From contig DATCBN010000027.1 of assembly GCA_036511855.1 (NCBI GenBank), positions 1 through 64,000 of the forward strand: a stretch of 64,000 nucleotides of DNA, in the 5' to 3' direction. Below are positions 44,630 through 53,440 of this stretch, piece after piece; position 1 is the first letter of the stretch; the number at the start of each line of letters is the position of its first letter. The notes beneath the pieces are model-generated. The model searched no databases. It was not told the origin of the DNA and saw only the letters and a program-made list of their open reading frames with translations. The DNA is from Candidatus Eremiobacteraceae bacterium. Its GTDB lineage: Bacteria > Vulcanimicrobiota > Vulcanimicrobiia > Eremiobacterales > Eremiobacteraceae. A program made the position numbers and the translations under genes.

Positions 44630-45091
44630 GTGAAGAAGATTGCGGCATTGTTCGCCATCATACTCGCCACGGGTATCACGGTTGCTGCGTGCAGCAGCAA
44701 ATCAGATTCAGGCTCGAGCACAACCGCCACCGCCACCGATGCCGCAATGCCGGCCGCGACAACGCATATGGCGGTCGACACCGGGCCGCCGGTACCTCCA
44801 AAGGGCTCGCTTCCGATTCCGCTCGCCAAGCTGCCGTCGGCGAAAGTGGCCGCCGGCAACGTCGCGAACGGCGCAAAACTCTTCGCCGCTAATTGCGAAA
44901 GCTGTCACGGCGCGGGCGGCAAGAACGGGCAGGTAGGGCCGACGCTCGCAGGTGAGGGCTTCAAGGCGGGTCAGGTCGCATACATGGTGCGAAATCCGGC
45001 AGGCGTCGATAAGGATTCGTCCATGCCGAAGCTCACGATCACCGACAAAGAACTAGCGGACATCTCCGCCTACGTCGCTTCCTTGAAATAA
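44630..45091 (+). CDS. class I c-type cytochrome lipoprotein
   Basis: 153 residues from GTG 44630, with GGAG 9 bases upstream. The signal peptide ends in a lipobox, TVAACS, so the mature protein is lipid-anchored. A Ser/Thr/Ala linker leads to one cytochrome c domain (about 75-153): haem site NCESCHGAGG and sixth ligand methionine in SSMPKL. It shuttles electrons on the periplasmic face. The 44-base gap after the MFS gene may hold its promoter. A terminator-like hairpin follows. Confidence 0.9.
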   Translation: MKKIAALFAIILATGITVAACSSKSDSGSSTTATATDAAMPAATTHMAVDTGPPVPPKGSLPIPLAKLPSAKVAAGNVANGAKLFAANCESCHGAGGKNGQVGPTLAGEGFKAGQVAYMVRNPAGVDKDSSMPKLTITDKELADISAYVASLK

Positions 45092-45115
45092 CGTCAACTC
45101 GGATAGCGAGTCACG

Positions 45116-45141
45116 GCCGGCCCTGAAAAGGCCGGCTGTTT
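45116..45141 (+). terminator. terminator hairpin after cytochrome gene
   Basis: GCCGGCC (45116-45122), CTGAAAA loop, GGCCGGC (45130-45136), then TGTTT. A 7-bp G+C stem with a short T-run 25 bases after the cytochrome stop. Confidence 0.6.
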
Positions 45142-45199
45142 CGCATTGTGCGCCGTCCGTGCAGGCGGATAGTCGCCGGCACGTCAAACCCGCAATGAG

Positions 45200-46606
45200 A
45201 TGGCCGTCAATCTCTATTGGTTTCGCCGCGATCTGCGCATAAGCGACAATCCGGCGCTCGCGGCAGCGCGTGCCGCCGCGCCTGCGACGTACGCGACCTA
45301 CGCGCTCGCCGACCTCGATGCGCTTAACGAGCGTCAGCGCGCCTATGTATCCTCGTGCTTGAAGCAGATGCGCGCGGGACTTGCCAAGCGCGATGCGACG
45401 CTCACGCTCGTCGGCGGCGACGCGGCCGCCGGCTTGGTTTCGCTTGCGCGCCGGGTTGGTGCGACGGCGGTGTACTGCGCGCGCGGCTATGCGCGCGAGG
45501 AACGCGCGCAGGAGACGGCCGTCGCCGCCGCGCTTGCGAACGCCGGCATCGAACTGCACATCGGACGCGCGGATTGCGTGCACGAGCCGGAGATTGTGGC
45601 GGAGCGCAAACAGGCGCCGGGCGACGGTTATCGCGTTTTCCCGGCGTACTACGAGACTTGGAAGTCGCTGACCGTCTCGCAGCCCGCCCAGGAGTCCGCA
45701 CCGACCGGCCGTGATCCCGAGCCGGGAGCGCTGCCGGAATTCGTTGCGTCCTTCGGGTCCGCCGGTCCGGGCGAAGAGTGGGCGCTCGATCGCTTGAAGC
45801 ATTTCGTCACGGCGTCGGCCGGCGACTATCGCACGAACGCGGAGTTCCCGGGCCGCGGCGGTACGTCGCGGATGGCTGCATCGTTGCGGTTCGGGTGCAT
45901 CGGTCCCCGCCAGATCTTTCACGCGGTCGCCGAACGCATGGCGCGCTCGTGGACGTTGGCAGAAGAGCGGATGTCGATGGAAGCGTTCCTGCGACGTCTG
46001 GCGCTGCGCGATTTCTACATCCAACTTTCTTACTTCGAGCCGTCGCTCCATGAACTCGAGCTGCAGGAGAAGATGCGCGGTTTTTCGGCCGAGTCCGACG
46101 CCGGGATGGTGGCGCGATGGGTGGCCGGCAAAACCGGCTACCCCTTGGTCGACGCAGCACTCCGCCAACTTCATGCCGAAGGACACGTGCACGAGCGTGC
46201 GGCGATCTGCGCAGCGTCGTTCTTGTGCTTCGATCTCGGCGCGGACTGGCGCATCGGCCGCGATCTTTGGATGAAGGAGATTCTCGAGGCGGACGAAGCG
46301 TTATGCAACGGCAACTGGCAACGCATCGCCGGTGCGGGCACCGATCAGGCGTCATATCCGCGTATCTACAATCCGGAGAAACAGGCGCGCTATTTCGACG
46401 CGCAGGCGGTGTATATCCGGCGCTATGTGCCCGAGCTGGCGAAATTGCCGACGTCGGCGGCGCTGGCGCCTTGGACTATCGATAGGGAGCGGCAGGTCGA
46501 GCTCGGCTTTTTCACCGGCGAAAAGTACACCCAGCCGATCGTCGAGCACGACGCCACGGCGCGCGCGTTTCTCACGCGATATCAGGTCTACCGCTCGCGC
46601 CCTTGA
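45200..46606 (+). CDS. phrB: deoxyribodipyrimidine photolyase
   Basis: 468 residues. N-terminal alpha/beta antenna domain (WFRRDLRISDNPAL, about 6-19) and a C-terminal FAD domain with KTGYPLVDAALRQLHAEG, HERAAICAASFL, DWRIGRDLWM and NGNWQRIAGAGTDQA, followed by RIYNPEKQARYFD. The order and spacing match class I CPD photolyases of E. coli type. It repairs cyclobutane pyrimidine dimers using blue light. The antenna cofactor cannot be assigned. It converges with the YCII gene across a palindromic repeat. Confidence 0.93.
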   Translation: MAVNLYWFRRDLRISDNPALAAARAAAPATYATYALADLDALNERQRAYVSSCLKQMRAGLAKRDATLTLVGGDAAAGLVSLARRVGATAVYCARGYAREERAQETAVAAALANAGIELHIGRADCVHEPEIVAERKQAPGDGYRVFPAYYETWKSLTVSQPAQESAPTGRDPEPGALPEFVASFGSAGPGEEWALDRLKHFVTASAGDYRTNAEFPGRGGTSRMAASLRFGCIGPRQIFHAVAERMARSWTLAEERMSMEAFLRRLALRDFYIQLSYFEPSLHELELQEKMRGFSAESDAGMVARWVAGKTGYPLVDAALRQLHAEGHVHERAAICAASFLCFDLGADWRIGRDLWMKEILEADEALCNGNWQRIAGAGTDQASYPRIYNPEKQARYFDAQAVYIRRYVPELAKLPTSAALAPWTIDRERQVELGFFTGEKYTQPIVEHDATARAFLTRYQVYRSRP

Positions 46607-46610
46607 CTCG

Positions 46611-46672
46611 GACCTGTATTAGGGCGAGCATCGCTCGCCCATCGTAGGAGGGCAAGCGTCGCTCACTCCCGC
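46611..46672. repeat. compound palindromic repeat, copy 4 (diverged)
   Basis: CTGTATTAGGG, CGAGCATCGCTCG, CCCATCGTAGGAGGG, then CAAGCGTCGCTCACTCCC. The left hairpin is intact; the right half is altered and its arm now contains the TGA stop codon of the converging YCII gene. It lies between the photolyase gene (+) and the YCII gene (-). Confidence 0.75.
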
Positions 46673-46965
46673 GAGACTACCGTCAGCATCGGAAAGAATT
46701 CGTACCGAAAGCCCCGATTCGCCAAGATCACGGGATCGGTAGCGGTGAGCGCGCGCGCTTCTTTTTCGTTCTCGACCTTGACGATGCCAAGACCCCACGA
46801 GCCGCTCGGATCGATCACGGGACCAAATGCGATCGCGACGCCCCGGTCCAACATCGCCTTCCAGTATGTGCCGTGGACGCCCATGAGTTGCGCCTCGTCG
46901 GCGGTCATGTCTCCCGGGCCGAACGTGGGCCGCGGTCCGATAAGTTTCAAAAGGTAGAATGCCAT
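46663..46965 (-). CDS. YCII-domain protein
   Basis: 100 residues from ATG 46965 (MAFYLLKLIGPRP); the longer frame from 47022 adds a non-conserved leader. The family pattern is clear: H in VHGTYWKAML, GVAIAFGPVID, GIVKVENEKEARALTATDPV and a C-terminal FRYEFFPM strand. YCII proteins adopt a dimeric ferredoxin-like fold with a putative His-Asp active site, but their reactions are mostly unknown. The stop codon lies inside a palindromic repeat shared with the convergent photolyase gene. Confidence 0.82.
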   Translation of the reverse strand: MAFYLLKLIGPRPTFGPGDMTADEAQLMGVHGTYWKAMLDRGVAIAFGPVIDPSGSWGLGIVKVENEKEARALTATDPVILANRGFRYEFFPMLTVVSRE

Positions 46966-47094
46966 GGCAACGGGGTTGATTGTCGCAAAACGCGACTCCT
47001 CGAAGACCGAGGGGCGATTCAAGCAGGCTAAGAATCAGGGGGACGATGACTACTAGGCCGCCGACGTGCACGTGCTGACGAAGTGAACGCCGTC

Positions 47095-47784
47095 ATGATC
47101 AAAGCGATATGCCTGAGCGCGCTGTTCTTTTTGACCGCGATGACGCTCGCCATCGATGCGTCTGCAGATGCAGGAGCGGTCAAAGCCCAACAGGTCAAGT
47201 TCGTGAAAGACTACCTTTCAGCCATGCAGACGAAGAACCGCGCGGCTGCGATGAAACTCCTCCACCCGACGCTGCGTGCATGCGTGACGAGCCGGACTCG
47301 TCCATTCTTCGATTACCTCGTCACGCAACAGATGGACGGGTTTCCAAGCGGCTCGTATTCGAATCTCGACATCGGTCCCGTTAAACCGAAGAGTGAGCCA
47401 TCGCTGTGGAACTACGTGCCCGCGAAAAGTTTTCCATATCCGGTGATGCCGACGTACGACATCGAAATAGGATTCGGCAACGATACGGCCACCCTCTTCA
47501 GCGACCTTCTCGAGGTCGCGCCCAGCGGCGCTTCTTGGTATTGGGTGACAGCGTGTCCAAATACAGCCGGGATGCAATTCATGCGAGCGATGCAAGCCCA
47601 GGCTGCCGCCCAGAAAGCAAACGCCAGGAAACTCGCGGCGCTCGTGCATGAACCACTGCTGTCACAAATCAAAAAATTGATCGCAGCGCATGATAAATTT
47701 GGTGCGGCGCAGGCCTATCAGAAAGCAAAAGGGGGCGATCTCGCCACTGCGGCGGCGGTCGTCGACGCGATCGAGAGCCCATAA
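47095..47784 (+). CDS. secreted protein of unknown function
   Basis: 229 residues from ATG 47095; GTG 47083 adds four residues. A signal peptide (KAICLSALFFLTAMTLAIDASA) is followed by an alpha/beta stretch (KFVKDYLSAMQTKNRAAAMKLLHPT), resembling the N-terminus of nuclear-transport-factor-2-like domains, with two cysteines (RACVTS and TACPNT). The last 60 residues are alanine-rich helices (AMQAQAAAQKANARKLAAL). No known enzyme motif. It may be a periplasmic helper protein. Confidence 0.65.
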   Translation: MIKAICLSALFFLTAMTLAIDASADAGAVKAQQVKFVKDYLSAMQTKNRAAAMKLLHPTLRACVTSRTRPFFDYLVTQQMDGFPSGSYSNLDIGPVKPKSEPSLWNYVPAKSFPYPVMPTYDIEIGFGNDTATLFSDLLEVAPSGASWYWVTACPNTAGMQFMRAMQAQAAAQKANARKLAALVHEPLLSQIKKLIAAHDKFGAAQAYQKAKGGDLATAAAVVDAIESP

Positions 47785-47793
47785 CGGAAATGT

Positions 47794-47873
47794 AGGGGCC
47801 GACTTTTATGGTCGGCCCCGCTTGCCCCAGTTGCAGCGGAGAAAAATAGGGCAAGCGATGCTTGCCCGAGTAC
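47794..47873. repeat. two palindromic repeat types between convergent genes
   Basis: First, GGGGCCGAC (47795-47803), a 7-base loop and GTCGGCCCC (47811-47819): a 9-bp stem of the GGCCGAC family also seen after rpoC. Second, TAGGGCAAGC, GAT, GCTTGCCC and AGTAC (47847-47872), a half-unit of the compound palindrome family with the same right flank AGTACAGTTAGCCC. They separate converging genes at 47784 and 47902. Confidence 0.8.
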
Positions 47874-47901
47874 AGTTAGCCCCTCCTACAACGCGGTGCC
47901 G

Positions 47902-48507
47902 TTACGCCGCGTACTTCTCCGCGTAGTCCGCTGCGATCGGCACGCGCGGCGAGTGTCCGCCGTAGGTCCGCACCGCAAGGTACAAGTCGAGGAAGAACCA
48001 AGCGGGCATCATGAACGGCAGCAACATCGCGCTCTGCCACCCGACGACGGGCAGACCGGCTGCGAAGTTATACGCGAAGTAAACGAGCACGCCGAGCGCG
48101 TTCACACCCAAGGCTTGGACCACATGGAAGCGCACGAATTGCGTGCGGTGCGAACGAAGGAAGACCATCAGCAGTGCGAGCGGCCACAACGGGTAGCAAA
48201 CCGCAGCGAGCAGACGCTCTTCAGGTGTCGGCGGCGTCTCGATCGACGTGACCGTGGCCTTTGGCCGTTCTGGTCCGGGCGGCGGCGGCGGCGGAGCCGT
48301 CGCCTGGGAAGTCGCGCCGGCGTTCGATGAGCTGGCGCCTTCAGGCGCAGCGTTCAGCGAGCGCGGACCTGGCGCGTTCGCGCCGATCGCGCGTCCGAGC
48401 CGGCAGCCCGGACAAATCGCGTCGACAGCACAAGTGGAACAAATCTCGTGATTGCATTCGCGGCACAAGACCGCGGTCGGAACCGCAGGGTGATAGTAGC
48501 AACTCAT
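47902..48507 (-). CDS. zinc-ribbon membrane protein with Tic20/DUF4870-like domain
   Basis: 201 residues from ATG 48507, chosen because GGAGGG lies 7 bases upstream; ATG 48522 is part of that site. Residues 1-40 form a cysteine-rich zinc-binding region (CYYHP, CRECNHEICSTC, CPGC, similar to a B-box). A Pro/Ala/Ser linker leads to a membrane domain with about four helices (LLAAVCYPLWPLALLMVFL, then FVRFHVVQALGVNALGVLVYF), typical of DUF4870/Tic20-like proteins. The role is unknown. It converges with the secreted protein across palindromic repeats. Confidence 0.75.
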   Translation of the reverse strand: MSCYYHPAVPTAVLCRECNHEICSTCAVDAICPGCRLGRAIGANAPGPRSLNAAPEGASSSNAGATSQATAPPPPPPGPERPKATVTSIETPPTPEERLLAAVCYPLWPLALLMVFLRSHRTQFVRFHVVQALGVNALGVLVYFAYNFAAGLPVVGWQSAMLLPFMMPAWFFLDLYLAVRTYGGHSPRVPIAADYAEKYAA

Positions 48508-48662
48508 TTCGGTGCCCTCCATAACAGCCGGACCGGCTTTTTCCCGTGCGTGCGGGTCCGTTCATAGAGGCGTACTACATGCCGCTCGGATTTGTTTCAA
48601 CCGCTCCGGCGCCGTGAAAGCGGGGGATTTCAGCGAGTTTTAGGACAAAGAGGCCGCAATCG

Positions 48663-50387
48663 ATGGTCTACAAACGACTGCTCGCCTACGCGCGTCCGCA
48701 CCTCTGGCAAATGCTCCTCGGCCTGCTGTGCACGGCGCTCGGGTCGGCCGCTACCATCGCCTACTTCAAAGTCGCCGAGTACCTCGTCTCGTCCGTGCAG
48801 GGAAAGAGCGTTCATCTGCTCTTCGAGACCCTTGCCGGCTTCGCGTTGCTCAATGTGTTGAAGAATGCGGCGACCTACGCCGGGTCGTACACGATCGCGG
48901 CGGTCGGCCAGCAGATCGTCGCGCGCGTTCGCGCCGAACTCTTCCGGCGCATCGAAAGTCTGCCGCTGCAGATATTCGATCGCTGGCGCGGCGGCGAGCT
49001 GATGTCGCGCTTCTCAAACGACGTCAATCTCATGGTCCAAGGCGTCAATTCGTCGCCGCAGTTCGTCGGCGCGTTGCTCACGCTCGTCGGCTCTCTCATC
49101 GCGATGATCGTCGTGAACTGGCGCTTGATGCTTGTGCTCCTCGCGGTCGCGCCGTTCGTGTCGTATGCGGTCTCTCGTTTTTCTGGCGTCTTGCGCGGCG
49201 TGACCGGCACCTCGCTCGCGCGCGTGGCCGACGTCAACTCCGTGCTGCAAGAATCCATCGACTCGATGCGCGTGATCAAGGCGTTCGGCCGCGAGCGCTA
49301 CGAGCTCGCGAGGTTCACGAACAGCAACGACGCGTATCTCGGCGCGTCGCTGAAGATGTCGCAGATCGCGCTGACCCAGACGCCGGTCGTGGATGTGATC
49401 GTCAGTCTCGGACTTGCGATCCTCGCCGGCTACTCCTTTTACGAAGTCGTGGTCGGCAGACTGACGATGGAGCAGTGGGCCGCATTTTTCACGCTCGCCA
49501 TGGTCTCCGGCAATCCTGTAAATCAGATCTCCAACTACGTCAGCGATCTGAACAAGGCGATCATCGGCGCTCGACGCGCGTTCGAGATACTGGACCTGCC
49601 TGTGGAGGCGAGCGACGCTCCCGGCGCAGTGCCGCTTGTGAACGTGCAGGGCGCGGTCGAGTTCTCCGATGTGAGATTCTCATACGATGGCAAGACCGAC
49701 GTGCTCAAGGGCATCAGCACGAGCGTCGCGCCGGGCAGCGTGGTGGCGCTCGTCGGGCCGTCCGGCGCCGGCAAGACGACCATCGTCAATCTGATACCGC
49801 GCTTCTACGCGCCCTCGGGCGGATCGATCTCCGTCGATGGCAAGAATATCGAAAGCGTGACGCTCGCGAGCTTGCGCGACGCGATCGCGATCGTGCCGCA
49901 GGACCCGCAACTGTTCTCCGGCACGATCGAACAGAACATCCGGTACGGGCGCCTCGAGGCGACGCCCGCCGAGGTGCAAGAAGCCGCGCTTCAAGCCAAC
50001 GCCCACGATTTCATCTGCCGTTTTCCCGATGGCTACTCGACGCGCGTCGGTTCGCGCGGGATGCGGCTCTCCGGCGGCGAGCGCCAGCGCATAGCAATCG
50101 CGCGGGCGATCCTGCGCGCCCCACGCGTTCTCATCCTCGACGAGGCGACGTCTTCGCTCGATGTCGAATCCGAAACGCTGATCAACGAGGCGCTCGAGCG
50201 GCTGCTCGTCGGCCGCACGACCTTCATCATCGCGCACCGGCTGTCGACCATCCGCCGCGCGACCACGATTCTCGTCATCGTCGACGGGCGCGTGGTCGAA
50301 CAAGGGACCCACGCCGGGCTGCTCGCGCAAAGCGGCGTGTATGCGCGTCTCCACGCCGCCTCGGCCATCGGCGCCGGCCAGGCGTGA
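48663..50387 (+). CDS. ABC exporter, MsbA-like
   Basis: 574 residues: a six-helix ABC transmembrane domain (about 1-310) fused to one ABC ATPase domain. Walker A GPSGAGKTT (about 366-374), signature LSGGERQR (about 470), Walker B VLILDEATSSLD and the H-loop IAHRLST are intact; an SVQGKSV segment and the coupling loop SLPLQIFDRWRGGE fit MsbA/lipid A or polysaccharide exporters. Half-transporters act as homodimers in the inner membrane. It stands at the head of the glycosyltransferase/sulfotransferase cluster and may flip its product or a lipid-linked intermediate. Confidence 0.86.
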   Translation: MVYKRLLAYARPHLWQMLLGLLCTALGSAATIAYFKVAEYLVSSVQGKSVHLLFETLAGFALLNVLKNAATYAGSYTIAAVGQQIVARVRAELFRRIESLPLQIFDRWRGGELMSRFSNDVNLMVQGVNSSPQFVGALLTLVGSLIAMIVVNWRLMLVLLAVAPFVSYAVSRFSGVLRGVTGTSLARVADVNSVLQESIDSMRVIKAFGRERYELARFTNSNDAYLGASLKMSQIALTQTPVVDVIVSLGLAILAGYSFYEVVVGRLTMEQWAAFFTLAMVSGNPVNQISNYVSDLNKAIIGARRAFEILDLPVEASDAPGAVPLVNVQGAVEFSDVRFSYDGKTDVLKGISTSVAPGSVVALVGPSGAGKTTIVNLIPRFYAPSGGSISVDGKNIESVTLASLRDAIAIVPQDPQLFSGTIEQNIRYGRLEATPAEVQEAALQANAHDFICRFPDGYSTRVGSRGMRLSGGERQRIAIARAILRAPRVLILDEATSSLDVESETLINEALERLLVGRTTFIIAHRLSTIRRATTILVIVDGRVVEQGTHAGLLAQSGVYARLHAASAIGAGQA

Positions 50388-50409
50388 ACGCTCGTCCAAC
50401 GCGCTCGCC

Positions 50410-51498
50410 GTGAATCAGCTCCGGATTCTGTTCGTCCTGCGGCCCGACGCGAGCGCGCGTCACGGCGGCGATGTGCTCCAGGCGGCGAACACGGCGGCCG
50501 GATTGCGCCAGCTCGGCGTCGATGTCGGCGTCGTGGAGTCGAAGACGCCCGATGCGCGCGGCTACGATATGGTCCACATTTTCGGCATGTTCGAGCCCGA
50601 GATCTGCGCCGCCCAATTCGACGCGTGCCGGCGCGCGGATGTGCCGATCGGCTTGTCGCCGATCTGGATCAGCAGGCGCGAATTCTTCTATCGCGCTCCG
50701 GCCTGCGAACGGGTCATTCAAAAGGCGCGTCGGGCGATTGACGCAGAGCGGCGCTTGAAAGAATTCGCGGCGCTCGATGCCGCGCGCTTTGCAGACCGGC
50801 GAACGCGCATCCGCCAGGATCGAGCCGAGACTCTGCAAGCCGGCTTGTTGCGCGCCGCGAGCATGCTGTTCCCGATGAGCGCGTTTGAAGCGCAAGAATA
50901 TTCGGTGCGCCTGCACGTCAGGAACGTGCCGTTCGCGGTCGTGCCGAACGCCGTCGATCACGCGCTCGCGCAGCCTTGGGCGCAAAGCCGCAAGGGATTG
51001 CTTTGCGCCGCACGGATCGAATCCATGAAGAACCAAGCGATCACAGCGTTGGCGCTGCGCGATATGCCCGAGCAGCTGACCTTCGTCGGCGAAGCGTACG
51101 ACCCGGGCTATCTTTCCGCCGTCCGGCGTTTTTCGGGATCTGCGACCACGATTCTCGACAAAGTCTCACCGTCGGAAGTCTATGCGATGTTCGCAAAGGC
51201 GAAGGTCCACGTCATGCCTTCGTGGGGTGAAGTCGCCTCGATCGTGAACCTCGAAGCCGCAGCGTGCGGAATGCAGATCGTTGCCGGCGACCGCGGCAGC
51301 GAGATGGAGTACCTCGGCGATGCCGCCGAATATGCGGACCCTGCCGATCCCGACTCCATCGCAAAGGCGGTGAATGCTGCGCTCAAGCGAGCGCCCCGCG
51401 AACAAGGTGACGCGCTCGACAAACGCGTTCGCCGTCTGACGTGGAGCCGCACCGCCGCGCTCACGCTGCAGGGATATCAGCGCGCGCTGCAACGCTGA
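50410..51498 (+). CDS. glycosyltransferase (GT-B fold)
   Basis: 362 residues from GTG 50410, which follows the ABC exporter with 22 bases between; the longer frame from 50341 reads inside that gene. N-terminal Rossmann half begins LRILFVLRPDASARHGGDVL. The C-half has the glycosyltransferase-1-like acceptor region: PNAVDHALAQPW, VHVMPSWGEVASIVNLEAAACGMQIVAGDRG. The GEVASIVNLEA segment fits the E-x7-E motif seen in GT4 enzymes. It transfers a sugar from a nucleotide-sugar donor, probably on a surface glycan; substrate is not inferable. Confidence 0.82.
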   Translation: MNQLRILFVLRPDASARHGGDVLQAANTAAGLRQLGVDVGVVESKTPDARGYDMVHIFGMFEPEICAAQFDACRRADVPIGLSPIWISRREFFYRAPACERVIQKARRAIDAERRLKEFAALDAARFADRRTRIRQDRAETLQAGLLRAASMLFPMSAFEAQEYSVRLHVRNVPFAVVPNAVDHALAQPWAQSRKGLLCAARIESMKNQAITALALRDMPEQLTFVGEAYDPGYLSAVRRFSGSATTILDKVSPSEVYAMFAKAKVHVMPSWGEVASIVNLEAAACGMQIVAGDRGSEMEYLGDAAEYADPADPDSIAKAVNAALKRAPREQGDALDKRVRRLTWSRTAALTLQGYQRALQR

Positions 51499-51536
51499 CG
51501 GCGGATTCCCGTCAGCCTGGACAGAATGAGCGGCGC

Positions 51537-52532
51537 ATGAACCCCGTCGTCCGAAATATCCTCACCAAGCACTTCATCGATAGCAACGGCGATCCGAATG
51601 CCGCCGTGCTGCTTGCGTGCAGCGGACGCTCGGGCTCGACATGGGTCTCGCGCGTCATCAACTATCGCAACGATTTTCGGATGATGTTCGAACCGTTCCG
51701 CGAAGATCTCATCCCTGAGTGCATCGCATTCAGATTGAACCAATACATCCGGCCCAACGACCGGTCGCCGGAGTTCTTGCAGCCGGCGAAAGTCGTGTTG
51801 GCGGGCCGCGTCCGCCACGATTGGATCGACAGGTATAACCGGCGTTTCTTCTGTCAGCGCCGGCTCGTCAAAGATATCCGCGTCAATCTGTTCCTCAAAT
51901 GGCTGTGCGTCAATTTTCCGCACATTCCGGTCGTGATGCTGATGCGGCACCCATGTGCGGTGGCGCTTTCACGCATGGCACTATCGTGGGACATGGATTT
52001 GCAGGCGCGATTCTTGTCGCAGCCCGCGCTCGTCGAAGACTACCTCGCGCCCTTCGCGGGCGAAATGGCCCGGGCGGGCACGGAGTGGGAGCGCCAGATC
52101 TTCGCGTGGTGCGTGGAGAACTACGTTCCTCTGGCGCAATGCGTTCCAAACGATGTCCACTTGACGTTCTATGAAGACTTTTGCCGGGCGCCGGAGGCAG
52201 AACTGGGCAAGTTCGCCGGATTTTTGCGCGTGCGTTTCGATGACCACGTGCGCAAAGAGATCGCGACCCCTTCGCAGACGGTGCGCACAAATCTGGACGG
52301 ACAAGGCTACAGTTCGATCGTGAGCGGCGATGACGTCGTCGGCGGATGGCGGCGGGAGGTCAGCCCGCAGCAGATCAAACGAGCGGTCGAGATCGTCCGG
52401 ATGTTCGGCCTCGACAGGATTTACGGCGAAGAGCCGATGCCTCTGCCCGATGCGAAAGAACGTGCCTTTATTCCGGCCGATCAGCACTCAAGCATGAACG
52501 CCGGGCTAAGGTCGAGTGCGACCGGGGAGTAG
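51537..52532 (+). CDS. sulfotransferase domain protein
   Basis: 331 residues from ATG 51537; the longer frame from 51441 is within the previous gene. The PAPS phosphate-binding loop SGRSGSTW (about residues 30-37) and the 3'-phosphate site VVMLMRHPCAVALSRM (about 130-145) are both recognisable, as in bacterial carbohydrate sulfotransferases. It would sulfate a hydroxyl group of the glycan made by neighbouring glycosyltransferases. The gene is in the same direction as the first two genes of the cluster and converges with the GT2 gene. Confidence 0.82.
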   Translation: MNPVVRNILTKHFIDSNGDPNAAVLLACSGRSGSTWVSRVINYRNDFRMMFEPFREDLIPECIAFRLNQYIRPNDRSPEFLQPAKVVLAGRVRHDWIDRYNRRFFCQRRLVKDIRVNLFLKWLCVNFPHIPVVMLMRHPCAVALSRMALSWDMDLQARFLSQPALVEDYLAPFAGEMARAGTEWERQIFAWCVENYVPLAQCVPNDVHLTFYEDFCRAPEAELGKFAGFLRVRFDDHVRKEIATPSQTVRTNLDGQGYSSIVSGDDVVGGWRREVSPQQIKRAVEIVRMFGLDRIYGEEPMPLPDAKERAFIPADQHSSMNAGLRSSATGE

Positions 52533-52537
52533 CGGGC

Positions 52538-53419
52538 TCACCGCCGGCGCAGATGCGATTCGAGGCGGCGCATAGCCAAAAGCCGGCCGTAGTTCATCTG
52601 GCGCAGCCACGGGCGGATGCGCCAGCCGCGTGCGGCCTTAGAGAAAAGCGCGTCGACTTCGGCAAACGTGCCGGCCCACAGCGAAGAAAGTCGCTCGATG
52701 GTAGGCAGCGCGCTTTCGGGATACGAGCCGGCGAACGGCAGCACGTCGGCGGCGATATGTCCCCACACGCCCGCAGGCGACGCGGCGCGCAATTGATCGT
52801 CGGTCGCCACAAAGCCCGATTGCCCGAGCGAATGATACAATCGACCTTTTTCCCATTCACGCCTGGGCGGGGTCACGTGGCCGTAGTGGTGCCACACGTC
52901 AGCGACGACAATGCTCTTGCAGGGTGGTACGAGCCGCTCGTGGACGGCCCCGCTCCAGCGACGGCTGGGCGATAGGCGAAAGAAGCAGAGGCGGCGCGCG
53001 ATGTCGCGCCACCAGCCGAACGAGCCGACGAAGTGCCGGCTGTAGCCTTCGACCGCTTCCACGTCCGCGGGTAGCTTCGCCAACAGCGCAGCGATCGCGG
53101 TCAGTTCGTCGCCGTGGACTTCGTCGGCGTCGAAGAACAAGGCCCAGCCTTGCCTTATATCCGGTGGGGTGGCTTCGATGCAGACGTTTCGCGCCGCGGC
53201 GAAATCGCTGAACGTCGTGCGGACGACCGTCATCTTTCCTCGGGCCGCCAATGCGCAGTTCGCGAGCGTGGACGCATGCGGCCCCGGACTTTCGCCCGAG
53301 TTGTCGTTGACGACGAGATGATCGGAAACAGATTCGATGGATGAGAGCGCGGCTTCGAGATAGGGCTCGGGCTTGCTGCCGATGATGAGGTGAGCGACGA
53401 TGCCGGGAAATGACGGCAT
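52538..53419 (-). CDS. family 2 glycosyltransferase
   Basis: 293 residues. GT-A fold start IVAHLIIGSKPEPYLEAAL; the substrate- and metal-binding region FFDADEVHGDELTA carries the DxD-like motif (about 100-105) and GYSRHFVGSFGWWRD follows. The C-terminal part (about 215-293) is helical and unassigned. Relatives add sugars to polysaccharide or lipid-linked oligosaccharide. It is divergent from the next glycosyltransferase with about 20 bases between starts and converges with the sulfotransferase gene at 5 bases. Confidence 0.85.
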   Translation of the reverse strand: MPSFPGIVAHLIIGSKPEPYLEAALSSIESVSDHLVVNDNSGESPGPHASTLANCALAARGKMTVVRTTFSDFAAARNVCIEATPPDIRQGWALFFDADEVHGDELTAIAALLAKLPADVEAVEGYSRHFVGSFGWWRDIARRLCFFRLSPSRRWSGAVHERLVPPCKSIVVADVWHHYGHVTPPRREWEKGRLYHSLGQSGFVATDDQLRAASPAGVWGHIAADVLPFAGSYPESALPTIERLSSLWAGTFAEVDALFSKAARGWRIRPWLRQMNYGRLLAMRRLESHLRRR

Positions 53420-53440
53420 AGCGCCTGAACTTGCGTGCCG

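Noticed and set aside
48728-50413. 561-residue open frame in another frame of the ABC exporter
   Set aside because: Arg-rich translation of a G+C-rich gene; the exporter frame carries all ABC motifs.
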